NCBI GenBank assembly: GCA_902362875.1
Contig: CABIYF010000012.1
Coordinates: forward strand, 31,361-95,360
From: Eubacteriaceae bacterium
Lineage (GTDB): Bacteria > Bacillota > Clostridia > Lachnospirales > Lachnospiraceae
Length of the DNA stretch: 64,000 nt
Direction: 5' to 3'
Shown here: piece by piece, positions 48,886 through 57,637 of the stretch
Numbering within the stretch: the stretch's first letter is position 1
How the letters are laid out: every line of letters starts with the position of its first letter
Translations under genes and position numbers: made by a program
Notes under the pieces: generated by a model
Seen by the model: only the letters and a program-made list of their open reading frames with translations
Database searches by the model: none
Told to the model about the DNA's origin: nothing

Positions 48886-51102
48886 CTAATTATCTCCCTT
48901 TTTTCCATTGCATTTACTACAAAGAATTTGAAGATTGTCACTAACTGATTTTCCTCCTTGATTCATCGGAATTATATGATCCACTTGAAATCCTCTACGA
49001 GTTTTTCCTTCCTTACCACATATCGCACATTTATAAAAACCATTTTTATCTTTTGCTTTTAAAAAGGCTGTATCTCTTAATTTTTTCGCTAATTGTGAAT
49101 TAATTTCAGCAATTTCGTTTAACGGAAGATCTTCCATTGCTTTTTCCCCATACTCAACATTATTTTCACGTGCAAATTCTTCTGGATAAAGTATTTTTTG
49201 TACTTCTAACTGTACTTGTTTTAAGAAATATAACTTTCTTCCAAAAAACAGGCGTAAAATATTATCATCTTTATTATCCCAAATATCATCTAAATATTTT
49301 GCCTGATTTCTAGGCCCCATATCTTTATCAACGACCTCTCTTGCAATCTTAGATACATCCAATCTATTATGATCAATATCTTCAAAGCTATATAATACTG
49401 GAATTGCTTCTTTCAATGCATAATATTGTAATATATGTTTTATATCCTGTGCATCATATGCCGGAAATTCAATATCACTAAAAAAGTTATTGTAACATTC
49501 TTTTTCCATTTTTAATAAAGTCTCTAATGGCAGATATTCATTATCGTCTCCACAAGCTTTAAATAGTCGTGGCAGATCATTTAATAAATTCTCATAAGCT
49601 GATTTATTTGTATTATATACCATAATCTGATATGAAATATCCATTCCAGCTTCATCTAAATAGGTGAACGAATACATTCCAATTGGTATTCTTTGAACAA
49701 ATGGAAGTGCTTCTAATGCTGTAGTATCGACTGTTTCATCTAATATTTTTGCAAACTCCTCAATCTTGCTAATAGATATCCATCGCACCTCTCGTTCTAC
49801 ACGGCTGCTTTCATTTTCCGTAAATTCCGCATTTTCATCCGCTAATAATGTTTCTGGGTAAACAAATGGAATATCCCAATTATCGATAAAACTGACTGCA
49901 TATGCAATATCTGTACCACCAGCTTTAACACCTCGCAACGCACGACCGATCATTTGTGTTAATAAAGTTTTTGATACAGTCGGACGTGCCAAAAAAACAG
50001 TTTTTGTCTGAGGCAGGTCCACGCCTTCTGTAAGGATTTCAACATTTATAAGAACCTGCAATTTACCACTACGATAATCTTCTATTTTTTTCTCATTTTC
50101 TTTCTGACTAATTGAAACATTGGTTCCCTGACTTTTTAATGATGATACAATGTAATCTGCTTTTATTTTTTCTTTTTTAAATAGAGCAGCTAATGCAATA
50201 GCATGAGCAATACTTACTGTAAATATGATGGTTTGTCCATATTTCTCTTGATTCTTCTTATATGTTTCTACAATCAAATGATTTCGTTCTTTATCTTCTG
50301 AAATCTTTTTTGCTACATCTTCTGGAATCGTATCCATATGCACAATGCTTTCCCATGCATTTTTCCCTATATTTTTTCCAAATTCTTTGCCTGTCTGATA
50401 TTCCTCAATTTCTAAACGTGAAAGTATCTGCCTGTTTATTAATTCTTTTAAAGAAATTGAGTAAATGATATCATCTGGAAAGATTTTTTTAAGAAGACCT
50501 TCTTCACTTTCATCAGTTCGATAAGGCGTCGCAGTTAATCCTATTGTTTTTACTTTAGAAACTCTTTTTTGTAAGTATTCTATAATCCTTCGATATGTCT
50601 TTGCCGTGGCATGATGTGCCTCGTCAATAACTAAGTATATCTGATCTTCATTGTCTAACCATTGATCTAACCGACCTAAATTACGTCCAATGCTATCTTT
50701 ACTTGCTATCAAAATTTTATCTTCTGCCTTGATATCTACTGTGCGATCATGTCTTTGAGACCCTGATATGATTCTATATGTAAAAGATGAAATATGTGGC
50801 ATCTGTTCTGCATATGCGTAAGTTTGAAATGCATCTGCTGCCTGATCCAGCAAAAACTGTCTATGTGCTATCCAGAGTATCTTTTCCTTATTATCAAGTG
50901 CATGTTTTAACAACCATGTTGCAGCCGTATATGTCTTTCCACCACCTGTTGGCAGTACAATCAGGCCACTATAAGATTTTTTTGATTCATCTAATTTGGT
51001 CAGCGCATTCATAGCCTCTTTTTGATGTTCATACGAAATCCTTGTATTCTTTCCTTGTTTTGGTGTTATTGTTCCATTTGAAGTAGTTTCAATATAATCC
51101 AT
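48886..51102 (-). CDS. DEAD/DEAH helicase fused to an HNH nuclease domain
   Basis: The 738 residues comprise a ResIII-type superfamily 2 helicase (Walker A PTGGGKT at 51-57, DEAH box VIDEAHHATAK near 155, GLTATPYR, and a C-terminal helicase lobe with QMIGRALRG), a middle region of about 200 residues, and a C-terminal HNH with zinc knuckles (CAICGKEGKTRRGFQ, VDHIIPMNQGG, NLQILCSKCNG). Helicase plus nuclease in one chain is typical of restriction or anti-phage proteins. Its unrecognised partner gene is immediately downstream. It does not match a named system I can identify. Confidence 0.75.
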   Translation of the reverse strand: MDYIETTSNGTITPKQGKNTRISYEHQKEAMNALTKLDESKKSYSGLIVLPTGGGKTYTAATWLLKHALDNKEKILWIAHRQFLLDQAADAFQTYAYAEQMPHISSFTYRIISGSQRHDRTVDIKAEDKILIASKDSIGRNLGRLDQWLDNEDQIYLVIDEAHHATAKTYRRIIEYLQKRVSKVKTIGLTATPYRTDESEEGLLKKIFPDDIIYSISLKELINRQILSRLEIEEYQTGKEFGKNIGKNAWESIVHMDTIPEDVAKKISEDKERNHLIVETYKKNQEKYGQTIIFTVSIAHAIALAALFKKEKIKADYIVSSLKSQGTNVSISQKENEKKIEDYRSGKLQVLINVEILTEGVDLPQTKTVFLARPTVSKTLLTQMIGRALRGVKAGGTDIAYAVSFIDNWDIPFVYPETLLADENAEFTENESSRVEREVRWISISKIEEFAKILDETVDTTALEALPFVQRIPIGMYSFTYLDEAGMDISYQIMVYNTNKSAYENLLNDLPRLFKACGDDNEYLPLETLLKMEKECYNNFFSDIEFPAYDAQDIKHILQYYALKEAIPVLYSFEDIDHNRLDVSKIAREVVDKDMGPRNQAKYLDDIWDNKDDNILRLFFGRKLYFLKQVQLEVQKILYPEEFARENNVEYGEKAMEDLPLNEIAEINSQLAKKLRDTAFLKAKDKNGFYKCAICGKEGKTRRGFQVDHIIPMNQGGKSVSDNLQILCSKCNGKKGDN

Positions 51103-51121
51103 AATAAATATTTCTTCTTTC

Positions 51122-51180
51122 TAATGCAATTATTATACTATTTAAGATATTAATAATTATATCACAATTCCATTACAATG
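51122..51180. repeat. AT-rich flanking repeat, copy 1
   Basis: The segment beginning CAATTATTATACTATTTA (51127) is repeated with one change in the first 28 bases at 57813, and a related copy covering the second half lies near 53505-53560. All are intergenic in the accessory island, beside the helicase, IS605 and ATPase modules. Possible old recombination or insertion footprints. Confidence 0.6.
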
Positions 51181-51567
51181 ATCGATTTCATGCTGTATGA
51201 TCTGTGCCGTCCATCCAGAATATTTTCCATGTTGTTCTTTAAAATCCTGATCCAGATAATCTACTTCTATCTCCTTATATCTCTTACAAGGTCTCACTCC
51301 ATCCAAAGATAAGCACCCTTCTTCTGTCTCAAATACTCCTGATTTCTTTGTGATCTTCGGATTGATCATCGCAAACTGAAATGGTCCAACTGCTACTACG
51401 ATAATATTCTTTTTCACACCGATCATGTTTGCTGCCATTCCTACACAATGATCCAAATTGGCTCTTAGTGTGTCTAACAGATCCACTACTACCTGCTGGT
51501 CAGCTTTTGTTGCATCTGTTGATTTCTGTGCTAGAAATAGTGGGTCTTTCATTATGTCTTTTATCAT
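51157..51567 (-). CDS. peptide deformylase-like protein, noncanonical motif I
   Basis: The 136 residues have motif II EGCLSL and motif III HEIDH, giving the metal-binding Cys, His and His. Motif I, normally GxGxAAxQ, reads VGMAANMIG, so the conserved Gln is replaced by Met. Short PDFs of this type are common in Clostridia, often beside a canonical copy. It removes N-formyl groups if active. An AAGGAG SD lies before the start, inside the 3' part of a truncated helicase fragment. Confidence 0.8.
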   Translation of the reverse strand: MIKDIMKDPLFLAQKSTDATKADQQVVVDLLDTLRANLDHCVGMAANMIGVKKNIIVVAVGPFQFAMINPKITKKSGVFETEEGCLSLDGVRPCKRYKEIEVDYLDQDFKEQHGKYSGWTAQIIQHEIDHCNGIVI

Positions 51568-51574
51568 TTTATTT

Positions 51575-51661
51575 TTAACTCCTTCTTCTTTTTATACATT
51601 CCACATACATCAATGAATTTCCATATTTTTTATGAATCACAGTTTGTCCTGTTAGATTCAT
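51575..51661 (-). pseudogene. truncated copy of the 5' end of the helicase gene at 41749
   Basis: The first 14 codons (MNLTGQTVIHKKYG) are the same protein start as the helicase at 39266-41749 and the DNA matches for about 50 bp including a short stretch before the ATG. After codon 14 it diverges to an unrelated 14-residue tail and stops at 51575, 8 bp before the peptide deformylase ORF. It is either a remnant of a deleted helicase copy or a duplicated start region. Confidence 0.7.
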
Positions 51662-51666
51662 AGTAT

Positions 51667-51808
51667 CTACCCAATCTCAAAAATTATGATTCGTTCTCTT
51701 TCACTATTCCCGCCAAACAAGTCCGAGCAATCAATTTCATCTGCAAACATCATTTCATCTACCGTCATCAGATATGTGAGATATTCATCGGATGGATAGT
51801 GACATCCT
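51667..51808 (-). pseudogene. 3' fragment of an unknown gene cut by the IS605 end
   Basis: An open frame (YPSDEYLTYLMTVDEMM, then FADEIDCSDLFGG, then a short tail) continues for 46 codons from the IS605-type element boundary to a stop. The upstream part is missing on the other side of the IS. The protein family is not recognised. It suggests the IS landed in, or moved with a deletion in, a coding gene. Confidence 0.45.
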
Positions 51809-51938
51809 CTCCCACCTATAGAGGTGGGAGCTTCCCTAACCTCGGCAGGTTTGGTTCTCGTTCGATAGCACCAGTGTGCTAAGCATCAGCGGGCTAACCC
51901 CGTGTGTCCCACGGTTATATGATTATGTTGAATTACAG
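51809..51938 (-). ncRNA. candidate omega (reRNA) guide RNA of TnpB
   Basis: The 130 bases past the TnpB stop fold into several clear hairpins: CCGTG/CACGG, TAGCAC/GTGCTA, and the terminal CTCCCACCT hairpin at the element end. TnpB proteins use the RNA from this 3' region, with the bases just beyond the element end as guide. Sequence and position fit, but no known RNA was matched here. Confidence 0.55.
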
Positions 51939-53333
51939 TTATGCCATTACCAGTCGCATTCCCTCGTTTCTAATATTGATCGCTGCATTGATATCTCTGT
52001 CATGATGGGTTCCACACTGAGGACAATCCCACTGCCTGAGAGCAAGATCTTTCGTTTTCATATTCTTGTAACCACAAGCTGAACAGATCTGGCTGCTCGC
52101 AAAAAATCTGTCTACTTTTACAAGCTTTTTCCCCTGTTCCTTAAGTTTGTACTTCAAAAAGGTTGTAAACATTCCCCATCCATTATCTGAAACAGATTTT
52201 CCAAATTTCAGTGACTGTGACATCGCTTTCATATCCAGATCTTCCACACATACACAATCATAAGCATTGGCTATCTGCCTTGACTGCTTATGCAGAAAGT
52301 CTTTTCGCTGATTGCAAACCTTTTCATGAAGTTTTGCCACCTTCATTCTTTGCTTCCTGCGATTGTTCGAACCTTTCTGCATTTTGGAAAGTCTGCGTTG
52401 TTCTCTCGCTAATTTCTTCTCTGCTTTCCTGTAATACCTCGGATATGCAGGCTCGTTGCCATTACTGTCACGATATAATCCGTGCATGGAAAAATCCAAC
52501 CCCAGAAAAGTTTCTATCTCTTTTTCCTGTACCTGGTCTTCATACTCAAACAGAATACTTGCATAGTATTTCCCACTTGATGTCTGACTGACGGTCACTG
52601 ATCTCAGTCGGTATTCCTTTGGAACATCTCTGTGCTGTTTTAATCGGACCTGTCCAATCTTCGGCAGCTTCAGATATCCATTGGATATCGTTATGTTACT
52701 ATTGATGCACACCGTGGAATAGCTGTTTTTATTCCGTTTTTTTGATTTGAATCTTGGAAATCCTGTTTTCGGTTGTTTGAAAAAGTTCTGAAATGCTGTA
52801 TCAAGGTGCCGAAGCGATTGTTGTAAGGATATGCTGTCGACTTCTCGCAAAAATGCGTATTCTTCCGTTTTCTTCATTTCCGCCATTTCTTTTGCACAGG
52901 CAGTGTATGTTACATTGGTCTTGTTCTCCTCATACTGCCTGATCTTTCGATCGAGCCAATGGTTATACACCATTCTGACACAGCCGAAAGTCTTGGCAAG
53001 CAGACAAAAACTCTGGCTCCAGAAATGTTCTTTCCACAGCTTTTTTCTTATCTGCGGAAATTCCTTCTTCAGAAGTCTGCTGCTTGCACTTTTATATGCA
53101 TTTATGAACTTACTTATTTCTGTATTGGGGTGTGCCCTGAAAAGTATTTGTACATGATCCTTATCGTGATTCCATTCTTCAAGAATGATATTGTAGTTTG
53201 GGGCAATATACTCAAATATCTCTTTCGCCCTGTCGGAAATATCATCATTGAAAATCTGCCTGCGGTACTTAACTACAAGCACAAGATGATAGTTAAGCGA
53301 AAATACTGAATGTGCATTATTGTCTAATTTCAC
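51939..53333 (-). CDS. TnpA-TnpB fusion protein (IS200/IS605 family)
   Basis: The 464 residues begin as a Y1 transposase TnpA (SLNYHLVLVVKYRRQIF, ..HDKDHVQILFRAHPN) to about residue 112, then continue directly into TnpB from AKTFGCVRMVYNHW. The catalytic-Tyr helix that ends TnpA is absent, as are the first ~20 residues of TnpB. The TnpA HUH motif reads His60-Val-Gln62 instead of His-Val-His. TnpB keeps its RuvC residues Asp280 (GLDFS), Glu364 (VEDLD) and Asp447 (DRDIN), and the zinc finger (CSACG, CPQCG). So the transposase half looks dead, while the nuclease half may fold. Confidence 0.85.
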   Translation of the reverse strand: MKLDNNAHSVFSLNYHLVLVVKYRRQIFNDDISDRAKEIFEYIAPNYNIILEEWNHDKDHVQILFRAHPNTEISKFINAYKSASSRLLKKEFPQIRKKLWKEHFWSQSFCLLAKTFGCVRMVYNHWLDRKIRQYEENKTNVTYTACAKEMAEMKKTEEYAFLREVDSISLQQSLRHLDTAFQNFFKQPKTGFPRFKSKKRNKNSYSTVCINSNITISNGYLKLPKIGQVRLKQHRDVPKEYRLRSVTVSQTSSGKYYASILFEYEDQVQEKEIETFLGLDFSMHGLYRDSNGNEPAYPRYYRKAEKKLAREQRRLSKMQKGSNNRRKQRMKVAKLHEKVCNQRKDFLHKQSRQIANAYDCVCVEDLDMKAMSQSLKFGKSVSDNGWGMFTTFLKYKLKEQGKKLVKVDRFFASSQICSACGYKNMKTKDLALRQWDCPQCGTHHDRDINAAINIRNEGMRLVMA

Positions 53334-53540
53334 TATATTTCAGCCTTTCCTCATTATTCGACTAAATATATTATACTATGGCTAAAATACAATATCAAGT
53401 AAGTAACAGACGCAATTCATCTCCCACCTTAGAGGTCGGAGTCTTCTTGCTGAAAGAGGATAAATATATATTCCTTGTTTCTATAAAATTATTTTTTATA
53501 CTTATGATATTTTATCACATTCCAAAATTCACAACAATCA

Positions 53541-53575
53541 AAAAGGCTCAGTAAACTTTAATCCCTGAGCCTTTC
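53541..53575 (-). terminator. terminator after the CotF-like gene
   Basis: AAAGGCTCAG and CTGAGCCTTT form a 10-bp perfect stem with a 13-nt loop, ending in TTT, 24 bp past the stop of the minus-strand CotF-like gene. Confidence 0.8.
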
Positions 53576-53598
53576 TTAACTATTATTTATTACACTAG

Positions 53599-54057
53599 TC
53601 ACTGCATTCCATTTGCCATCTTATACTTATACAGCATTTCTGCATGATTCTGCTCTTCTACCTGAATATCCGCCATCAGTTTTCTAAGATCACTATCACC
53701 GAACATAAATACATTCGTATTATACTCTCCTGAAACTAATTTTTCTGTTCCGATTGCATCCGTTGCAAGGAAGGCATCGTGCATCTTATCTTCAGACTGA
53801 CTTGCTGCAGTATAGATTGCTCTTGGTTCATAGTCTCTTCCATCACTGTCATTACAATCACTCTGTGGTACCGTTCCATCTAATACCTGCGTAAGAGAAT
53901 CGTAATGGGTCTGTTCTTTTTTGTGTAATTCTTCAAAAAGATTTTTAAGTTCCGGATCAATCGCCTGCTGTGCGTATTTCTGGTACTTTTCTACACAACT
54001 TTTTTCCTGTGTTCTTAGATTTTCAATTGCTGTTCTTTCTGTTTCTTTCAATACCAT
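53599..54057 (-). CDS. CotF/ferritin-like spore coat family protein
   Basis: A 152-residue protein of four helices with paired E...ExxH patterns (ELHKKEQTHYDSL; QVEEQNHAEMLYKY), the signature of the CotF/ferritin-like coat family. These are found on spores of Clostridia and may bind metal. The strong SD AAAGGAAG lies before the start. Single-gene unit in the accessory island. Confidence 0.78.
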   Translation of the reverse strand: MVLKETERTAIENLRTQEKSCVEKYQKYAQQAIDPELKNLFEELHKKEQTHYDSLTQVLDGTVPQSDCNDSDGRDYEPRAIYTAASQSEDKMHDAFLATDAIGTEKLVSGEYNTNVFMFGDSDLRKLMADIQVEEQNHAEMLYKYKMANGMQ

Positions 54058-54170
54058 GTTATGACTTCCTTTCTGTTTTGGAAATTTTTATGATGGTATT
54101 ATCTGCTTTTTGATATATTTCTATACAAAAATCTATCTTAATATTTTATTGTATTTTGTCTGTGTTGCAC

Positions 54171-54730
54171 TTATAAACGATATCGAATCCAGATTGCATC
54201 ACTATCAAATCGTTTTACATCCATTAATTTAAGATGGGTCAACTCATGATTCATTGATCTTCCATCGAATACCGATGGCATTTCTTCTCGACTTTCAGTA
54301 TTTCTGCTACACGCACTAAATCAATCTTTTCTTTTCCACATGCAATCCATGAGATATTTTGACGATCTAAATATTGCAGATATTCTTTTGTTACCTGTTC
54401 ACTCGTAATGATCAGATATGGTTTCTCCATATCTTTTGCATCTGGCCAAAGAAGTTTTCCTTTGGTGTCTACAATTACTTCATAACCTTTTGCTTCTGTT
54501 TTCTTCGAAAACCCTTCCTGACTATATGGAGTTGTATCTTTCGATTCAAAAACTCCCGGTTCTGCCATTTCTAATTCTGCTGTCACTCTTCCACTGACTG
54601 TTGTTGGAATATTTAGTTCATCCAATGTCGTGTAGTAATCTTCCACACCTTTTAATTGTGATGTCATTGCACAATCAATTCTGCTATCTACGGATGTCAT
54701 CATGTGACAGATAATATATGGTTTGTTCAT
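54171..54730 (-). pseudogene. RibD C-terminal/dihydrofolate reductase-family gene, internally deleted
   Basis: The ORF starts well (MNKPYIICHMMTSVDSRIDC) with the RibD_C/DHFR-like Rossmann core (LIITSEQVTKEYL) but ends early at 54251, after AEILKVEKK. The missing C-terminal part reappears in another frame: GMPSVFDGRSMNHELTHLK, to DAIWIRYRL and a stop at 54171. The segment between, with the family's glycine-rich GGPxxNGxFL motif, is gone. So an internal deletion plus frameshift has inactivated the gene. Its MerR-type promoter is intact. Confidence 0.75.
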
Positions 54731-54768
54731 TCCTTTTGTACCTCCTAGCATTTGCTTTTGTATGTTTT

Positions 54769-54799
54769 ATTCTACGCTATGGAGTTAACTCTAAGTCAA
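54769..54799 (-). promoter_or_regulatory. MerR-type promoter with 19-bp spacer and dyad operator
   Basis: TTGACT and TAGAAT are separated by 19 bp, and the spacer contains the perfect palindrome GAGTTAACTC (54782-54791). This is the classic MerR-family arrangement, in which the regulator twists the overlong promoter. It lies about 39 bp before the RibD/DHFR-like pseudogene. No MerR gene is in the window. Confidence 0.7.
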
Positions 54800-54876
54800 G
54801 AATTTTTGTTGTTTGGGGCATAAATAATTATTTATTTGGAGCTACTCCCATTTGTTTTCTTGTGTGTTGTTCATAA

Positions 54877-55218
54877 TCACTTCCATTTTTTCCAAATATC
54901 CGGCTGATATCCTAACGTAGATTGTTTCCCATTTCTAACGACTGGTGTTTTGATCACTTGTGGATTTTCCAGTACTTTTTCAAGTTTGTCTTCACTGGCA
55001 ATATATTTGATCAGTGCCAGTAAATCCTGATCCTTACCTTCCCAATTAATCATATTCTCTAACCCGCCATTTGCCTGAGCTACTGAATTGAATTCACCTT
55101 TGCTCATACCTTTTTTCTTCATATCAACAAACTGATATTTAATTCCTCGTTCTTTGAAAAAGCGTTCTGCTTTTTTTGTTTCATTGCACTTTTTTGTTCC
55201 AAATATTTGTATATTCAT
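54877..55218 (-). CDS. ArsC/Spx-family arsenate reductase-like protein
   Basis: A 113-residue thioredoxin-fold protein with the single catalytic Cys11 in GTKKCNETKKAERFF, and KTPVVRNGKQSTLGY near the end. The arsenate reductase family contains many uncharacterised members; the redox-active CxxC of Spx is not present (CNET only). Start at 55218 lies 13 nt past the GGAGG of the adjacent truncated reading frame. No ars operon genes are near. Confidence 0.82.
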   Translation of the reverse strand: MNIQIFGTKKCNETKKAERFFKERGIKYQFVDMKKKGMSKGEFNSVAQANGGLENMINWEGKDQDLLALIKYIASEDKLEKVLENPQVIKTPVVRNGKQSTLGYQPDIWKKWK

Positions 55219-55228
55219 TTTGACTTAA

Positions 55229-55344
55229 AATCCTCCATTTTGATATGCTCTGGCAATTACATAGGATGGCTCGTAATATGCACTTGTATTATAATTTCTT
55301 GAATTTGTATTTTCCTTTTCCGTTGAATAATCTTGGTCCAATTG
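55229..55344 (-). pseudogene. 3' fragment of a broken gene beside the IS21 end
   Basis: An open frame runs from the IS21 left end to a stop: AAQLDQDYSTEKENTNSRN, then YNTSAYYEPSYVI, ARAYQNGGF. The 17-residue C-terminal piece is repeated almost identically in DNA at 63566-63640 in the fused IS3 fragment. The protein family is not recognised. Confidence 0.55.
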
Positions 55345-55481
55345 AGCCGCCTGTCCGATATGGGTGAGCCACTATTCTGTTTTAAAGTGAGCCACTATTC
55401 CGGATTCACTGGGCCAGTTCTTTTATAATAGTTTTATACACTTTTATTAGGTGTAAATCTATTATGAAGGAGGTCCTAGCG

Positions 55482-56854
55482 ATGACCAAATATCGTGAGA
55501 TTCTCAGACTCTCCAGTCTGGGATTTAGTAACCGGAACATTGCATTAAGTGTTCCTTGTTCTCGAAATACTGTTTCAAAAGTTTTAAAACGTGCTAAGGA
55601 ATTAGAGCTTTCCTGGCCGTTATCAGATGATCAGACGGATGCAGTATTAGAGCAAATGTTATATCCAAAACTGCATAACAAATCAAACCGCCGGATGCCT
55701 GATTATGATTACATCCGAAAAGAACTGCTCCGTAATGGTGTCAGTAAAAAGCTTCTTTGGACAGAATACATTGAGGATTGCCATGCAAATGGTGATGAAC
55801 CACTGATGTATTCTCAATTCTGTTATCATATTCAACAAGATGAACAGAAACATCGTGCCACCATGCATATCAAACGTAAGCCGGCAGAACAGGTTGAAGT
55901 TGACTGGGCTGGTGATCCTGCAATGATCATCGATCCAGATACAGGAGAAATCATCAAGGCATATATATTCGTCGGTGTAATGACATACAGTCAATATACT
56001 TATGTGGAAGCCTTTTTGGATATGAAACAGTAATCATTCCTGCACGGGTCAGAAGTCCTAAAGATAAACCGAATGCCGAAGGAACTGTTGGAAATATATC
56101 CACATGGATCACAGCAGCACTTCGCAATGAACAATTCTTTTCACTTACGGAATTAAATCGGGCTATCAAGAAAAAACTCTTGATCTTTAATCAAAAACTC
56201 TTTCAAAAAAAGGAATGTAGCCGGTTGGAGCTGTTTCTTGAAGATGAAAAACCATTGTTATCCCCATTGCCCGCTACCTGTTTTGAACTAAGTGACTGGA
56301 AAACCGCCACAGTTCAGTTTAATTATCACATATCTGTAGATAAAATGCTATATTCAGTTCCTTATGAATACATCAAAAAGAAAGTTGATGTAAAAATAAT
56401 AGATAACACAATTGAAATCTTTTATAATCATAATCGTATTGCTTCTCATCGTCGATTAAAAGGACGTCCGGGTCAATACAGTACTGTTACAGCACATATG
56501 CCAGAAGATCATCAAAAATATCTCGAATGGAATGGTGATCGTTTCCGTAAATGGGCTGAACAGATTGGAATAAATACATATCATGCAGTTAATGCAATCT
56601 TAACCTCCAAACGTGTGGAACAGCAAACATACCGAAGTTGTATGGGATTACTGAAGCTTGCTGAAAAGTACTCTGACACTTTATTAGAAGCTGCTTGTAA
56701 AAAAGCTTTATCTTATACTTCGTCACCGAGTTATAAGAGTATTAAAAACATTCTTGTGACCAGTTCCAAAAAACTAAGATCCGAAACTGATCGTATAGAG
56801 TCCACACATAAAGCACATGGCATCACAAGAGGTGCTGATTATTATCGGAGGTAA
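55482..56854 (+). pseudogene. istA: istA transposase, internally deleted and frameshifted
   Basis: The first half (55482-56033) has the N-terminal HTH (SLGFSNRNIALSVPCSRNTV) and the start of the DDE domain (VEVDWAGDPAMII). After LDMKQ the frame stops. The next bases continue in another frame as VIIPARVRSPKDKPNAEGTV, the expected downstream region, so the middle of the catalytic domain with the second Asp is deleted and the frame shifted. The C-terminal half (56180-56854) is otherwise sound. Start at 55482 has AAGGAGG 8 nt before. Confidence 0.85.
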
Positions 56855-56860
56855 GTAACT

Positions 56861-57637
56861 ATGACAAATCAAAGTACGATTGATAAATTAATTGAAATGC
56901 GCCTTAGCTGTATGGCTGATTCATTTCGTAATCAGCTGAATGATCCTGAGTTTAATGAAGTCCCTTTTGAAGACCGATTTGGTATGCTCGTAGATATCGA
57001 ATACAATAATCGAAAGAGTAATCGATTAAAGAGACTGATCAAAAAAGCGGACTTTGATCAGCCAGATGCAAGTATCATGGATGTCGATTATACATCTGGA
57101 CGTAAACTTAACAAAGAATTGATCACTCGGCTTGCTACATGTGAATATATATCTGAACATAGAAATATCTTTATCACAGGAGCAACTGGTTGTGGAAAAA
57201 CATACATGGCATGTGCCTTTGGTATGGAAGCATGTAAACAATATTTCAATACTAAGTATGTTCGGTTACCTGATCTCCTGATCGATCTGGAAATGGCTCG
57301 TGACAATGGTAACTACAAAAAGATCATGGCTAAATACGCAAATCCGGTTCTTCTTATTTTAGATGAATGGCTTTTGTTAAAGCCAACTGAATCAGAACAA
57401 AGGGATATTTTCGAACTTCTCCACAGAAGACGTAAAAAATCATCTACCATTTTTTGTTCCCAGTATGAATTTGAAGAATGGTATGATCAACTTGGAGGTT
57501 CAGACAGTCCATTGGCAGATGCTATATTAGATCGTATTGCATATGACAGTTATCGGATCAATATCAGAGGTATTGATGTTGAACATGATATTTCTATGCG
57601 AGAAGTTTACGGATTAGATAAATCATTACGCGAGTAA
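56861..57637 (+). CDS. istB: IS21 helper ATPase IstB
   Basis: AAA+ ATPase that helps the IstA transposase choose targets. The 258 residues have Walker A GATGCGKTYMACA near residue 110, Walker B LLILDEW and IFCSQYEFEEWY. The gene is intact and in frame, 6 bp after istA. Without a functional IstA it could act only on another IS21 copy. Confidence 0.92.
   Translation: MTNQSTIDKLIEMRLSCMADSFRNQLNDPEFNEVPFEDRFGMLVDIEYNNRKSNRLKRLIKKADFDQPDASIMDVDYTSGRKLNKELITRLATCEYISEHRNIFITGATGCGKTYMACAFGMEACKQYFNTKYVRLPDLLIDLEMARDNGNYKKIMAKYANPVLLILDEWLLLKPTESEQRDIFELLHRRRKKSSTIFCSQYEFEEWYDQLGGSDSPLADAILDRIAYDSYRINIRGIDVEHDISMREVYGLDKSLRE

Larger units (their letters stand above)
51805..53450 (-). mobile_element. 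IS200/IS605-family element with fused TnpA-TnpB gene
   Basis: The ends are subterminal hairpins: CTCCCACCT with a 4-nt loop and its complement at 51809-51830, and CTCCCACCT with AGGTCGGAG (one mismatch) at 53421-53441. They are on the same strand in the same orientation, as expected for left and right imperfect palindromes of this family. Between them is a single ORF of TnpA joined to TnpB, plus a structured 130-nt region after the ORF. Exact cleavage ends and the TAM were not determined. Confidence 0.8.

Noticed and set aside
51850..51880. tRNA-like GGTTC..TCG segment
   Set aside because: No acceptor or anticodon arms could be built; it is part of the hairpin-rich TnpB RNA region.
52831..53309. 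plus-strand ORFs of 108 and 116 residues
   Set aside because: Both are reverse-frame shadows of the TnpA-TnpB fusion gene.
51790..53450. CRISPR-like repeat because of similar hairpins CTCCCACCT at two sites
   Set aside because: The two copies are the two ends of one IS200/IS605 element, 1.6 kb apart with a transposase-type ORF between.
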